Virus record (IMG/VR): IMGVR_UViG_3300046454_000037
Location: 1-35,201 of that record
DNA: 35,201 bases
Strand: one strand, 5' to 3'
DNA from: a virus
Made by a program: the position numbers and the translations under genes. The notes under the pieces are model-generated. The model searched no databases. It was not told where the DNA came from and saw nothing but the letters and a program-made list of their open reading frames with translations. Shown here piece by piece: positions 34,973-35,201 of the stretch. How positions within the stretch are numbered: position 1 is the first letter of the stretch; each line of letters starts with the position of its first letter.

Positions 34973-35201
34973 ATGGGTAACGTGAGGGACGTGGTGCTGA
35001 ATCTGACCTTTGCAGACTTTGTCAAACAGGTCGTGGTCGAGCGCTTCGACGGCGTCGACTACAAGTTGGCCGAAGCCATTGGCGTCGTGCCGTCGCAGGT
35101 CTCGCGCGTCGGCAAAGGTGGCGCCCCGTTCGGCGTCGTCACGTGCCTGCGGCTGGCAAAGGTCGCCGCCGCGAGCCCGTCTGACGTGCTGCACTTGGCC
35201 G
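34973..35201 (+). CDS. Divergent helix-turn-helix repressor-like protein (partial)
   Basis: This frame starts at ATG 34973 (GTG codons at 34982 or 34991 are alternatives) and stays open to the right edge, so the C-terminus is missing. About 76 codons are visible. The segment VDYKLAEAIGVVPSQVSRVGKGGAPFGVVTCLRLAKVAAASPSDVLHLA is a clear XRE-type helix-turn-helix with VVPSQVSRVGKG as turn and recognition helix. Opposite orientation to the Cro-sized gene suggests the repressor side of a lysogeny switch. No good plus-strand promoter or ribosome site could be identified. Confidence 0.72.
   Translation, partial: MGNVRDVVLNLTFADFVKQVVVERFDGVDYKLAEAIGVVPSQVSRVGKGGAPFGVVTCLRLAKVAAASPSDVLHLA

Overview
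The window is a stretch of a high-GC tailed double-stranded DNA bacteriophage or prophage. It carries a terminase, an HK97-type portal, protease and capsid, and a long-tail module with a tape measure, which points to siphovirus morphology. Almost every gene is on the minus strand, so the genome reads from right to left. Only a repressor-like fragment at the extreme right edge is a convincing plus-strand gene. The host cannot be named. Strong AAGGAGG-type ribosome sites, two TTGACA-type promoters and heavily G/C-ending codons fit a GC-rich bacterium. No integrase, endolysin or DNA polymerase is visible, and both ends of the window cut through genes.

In transcription order (right to left):
(1) 35201-33394 holds a divergent regulatory switch, with a partial plus-strand helix-turn-helix protein facing a Cro-sized one that has a leaderless-looking promoter. 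A CII-position regulator, an excisionase-like protein and two small membrane proteins follow.
(2) 33379-30161 holds a DGQHR-domain protein, a predicted single-strand annealing protein, a PD-(D/E)XK exonuclease and a coiled-coil protein. The last three look like a recombination module.
(3) 30164-27919 is the replication region: a winged-helix protein, a DUF1376-type initiator and a putative helicase loader. The initiator gene contains a 12-bp periodic repeat array and a 14-bp inverted repeat, like lambda's origin inside gene O.
(4) 27919-24827 holds a DNA methyltransferase, a VRR-NUC nuclease, a ParB-like protein and small accessory genes.
(5) 24759-22957 is a promoter and operator driving an amidoligase, followed by a class II glutamine-amidotransferase-like enzyme.
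(6) 22954-20870 holds small accessory and DNA-binding proteins.
(7) 20853-15448 begins with the small terminase. A TAGT-like glycosyltransferase with two DnaJ-type zinc motifs, several tiny coupled genes and the large terminase follow.
(8) 15390-1 is the head and tail module: portal, MuF-like protein, a tRNA-like gene, prohead protease, major capsid, connectors, tail tube, frameshifted tail chaperones, tape measure and distal tail proteins.

Most genes are joined by ATGA, GTGA or TGATG stop-start overlaps. The few real gaps are mostly filled by GC-rich hairpins. The best-supported regulatory element is a complete -1 ribosomal frameshift signal in the tail chaperone gene, with slippery site A AAA AAC, a 5-nt spacer and a perfect 11-bp stem. 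The most intriguing accessory content is the amidoligase/amidotransferase pair with its own regulated promoter, in a genome that also encodes a DNA-modification-type glycosyltransferase and a methyltransferase.
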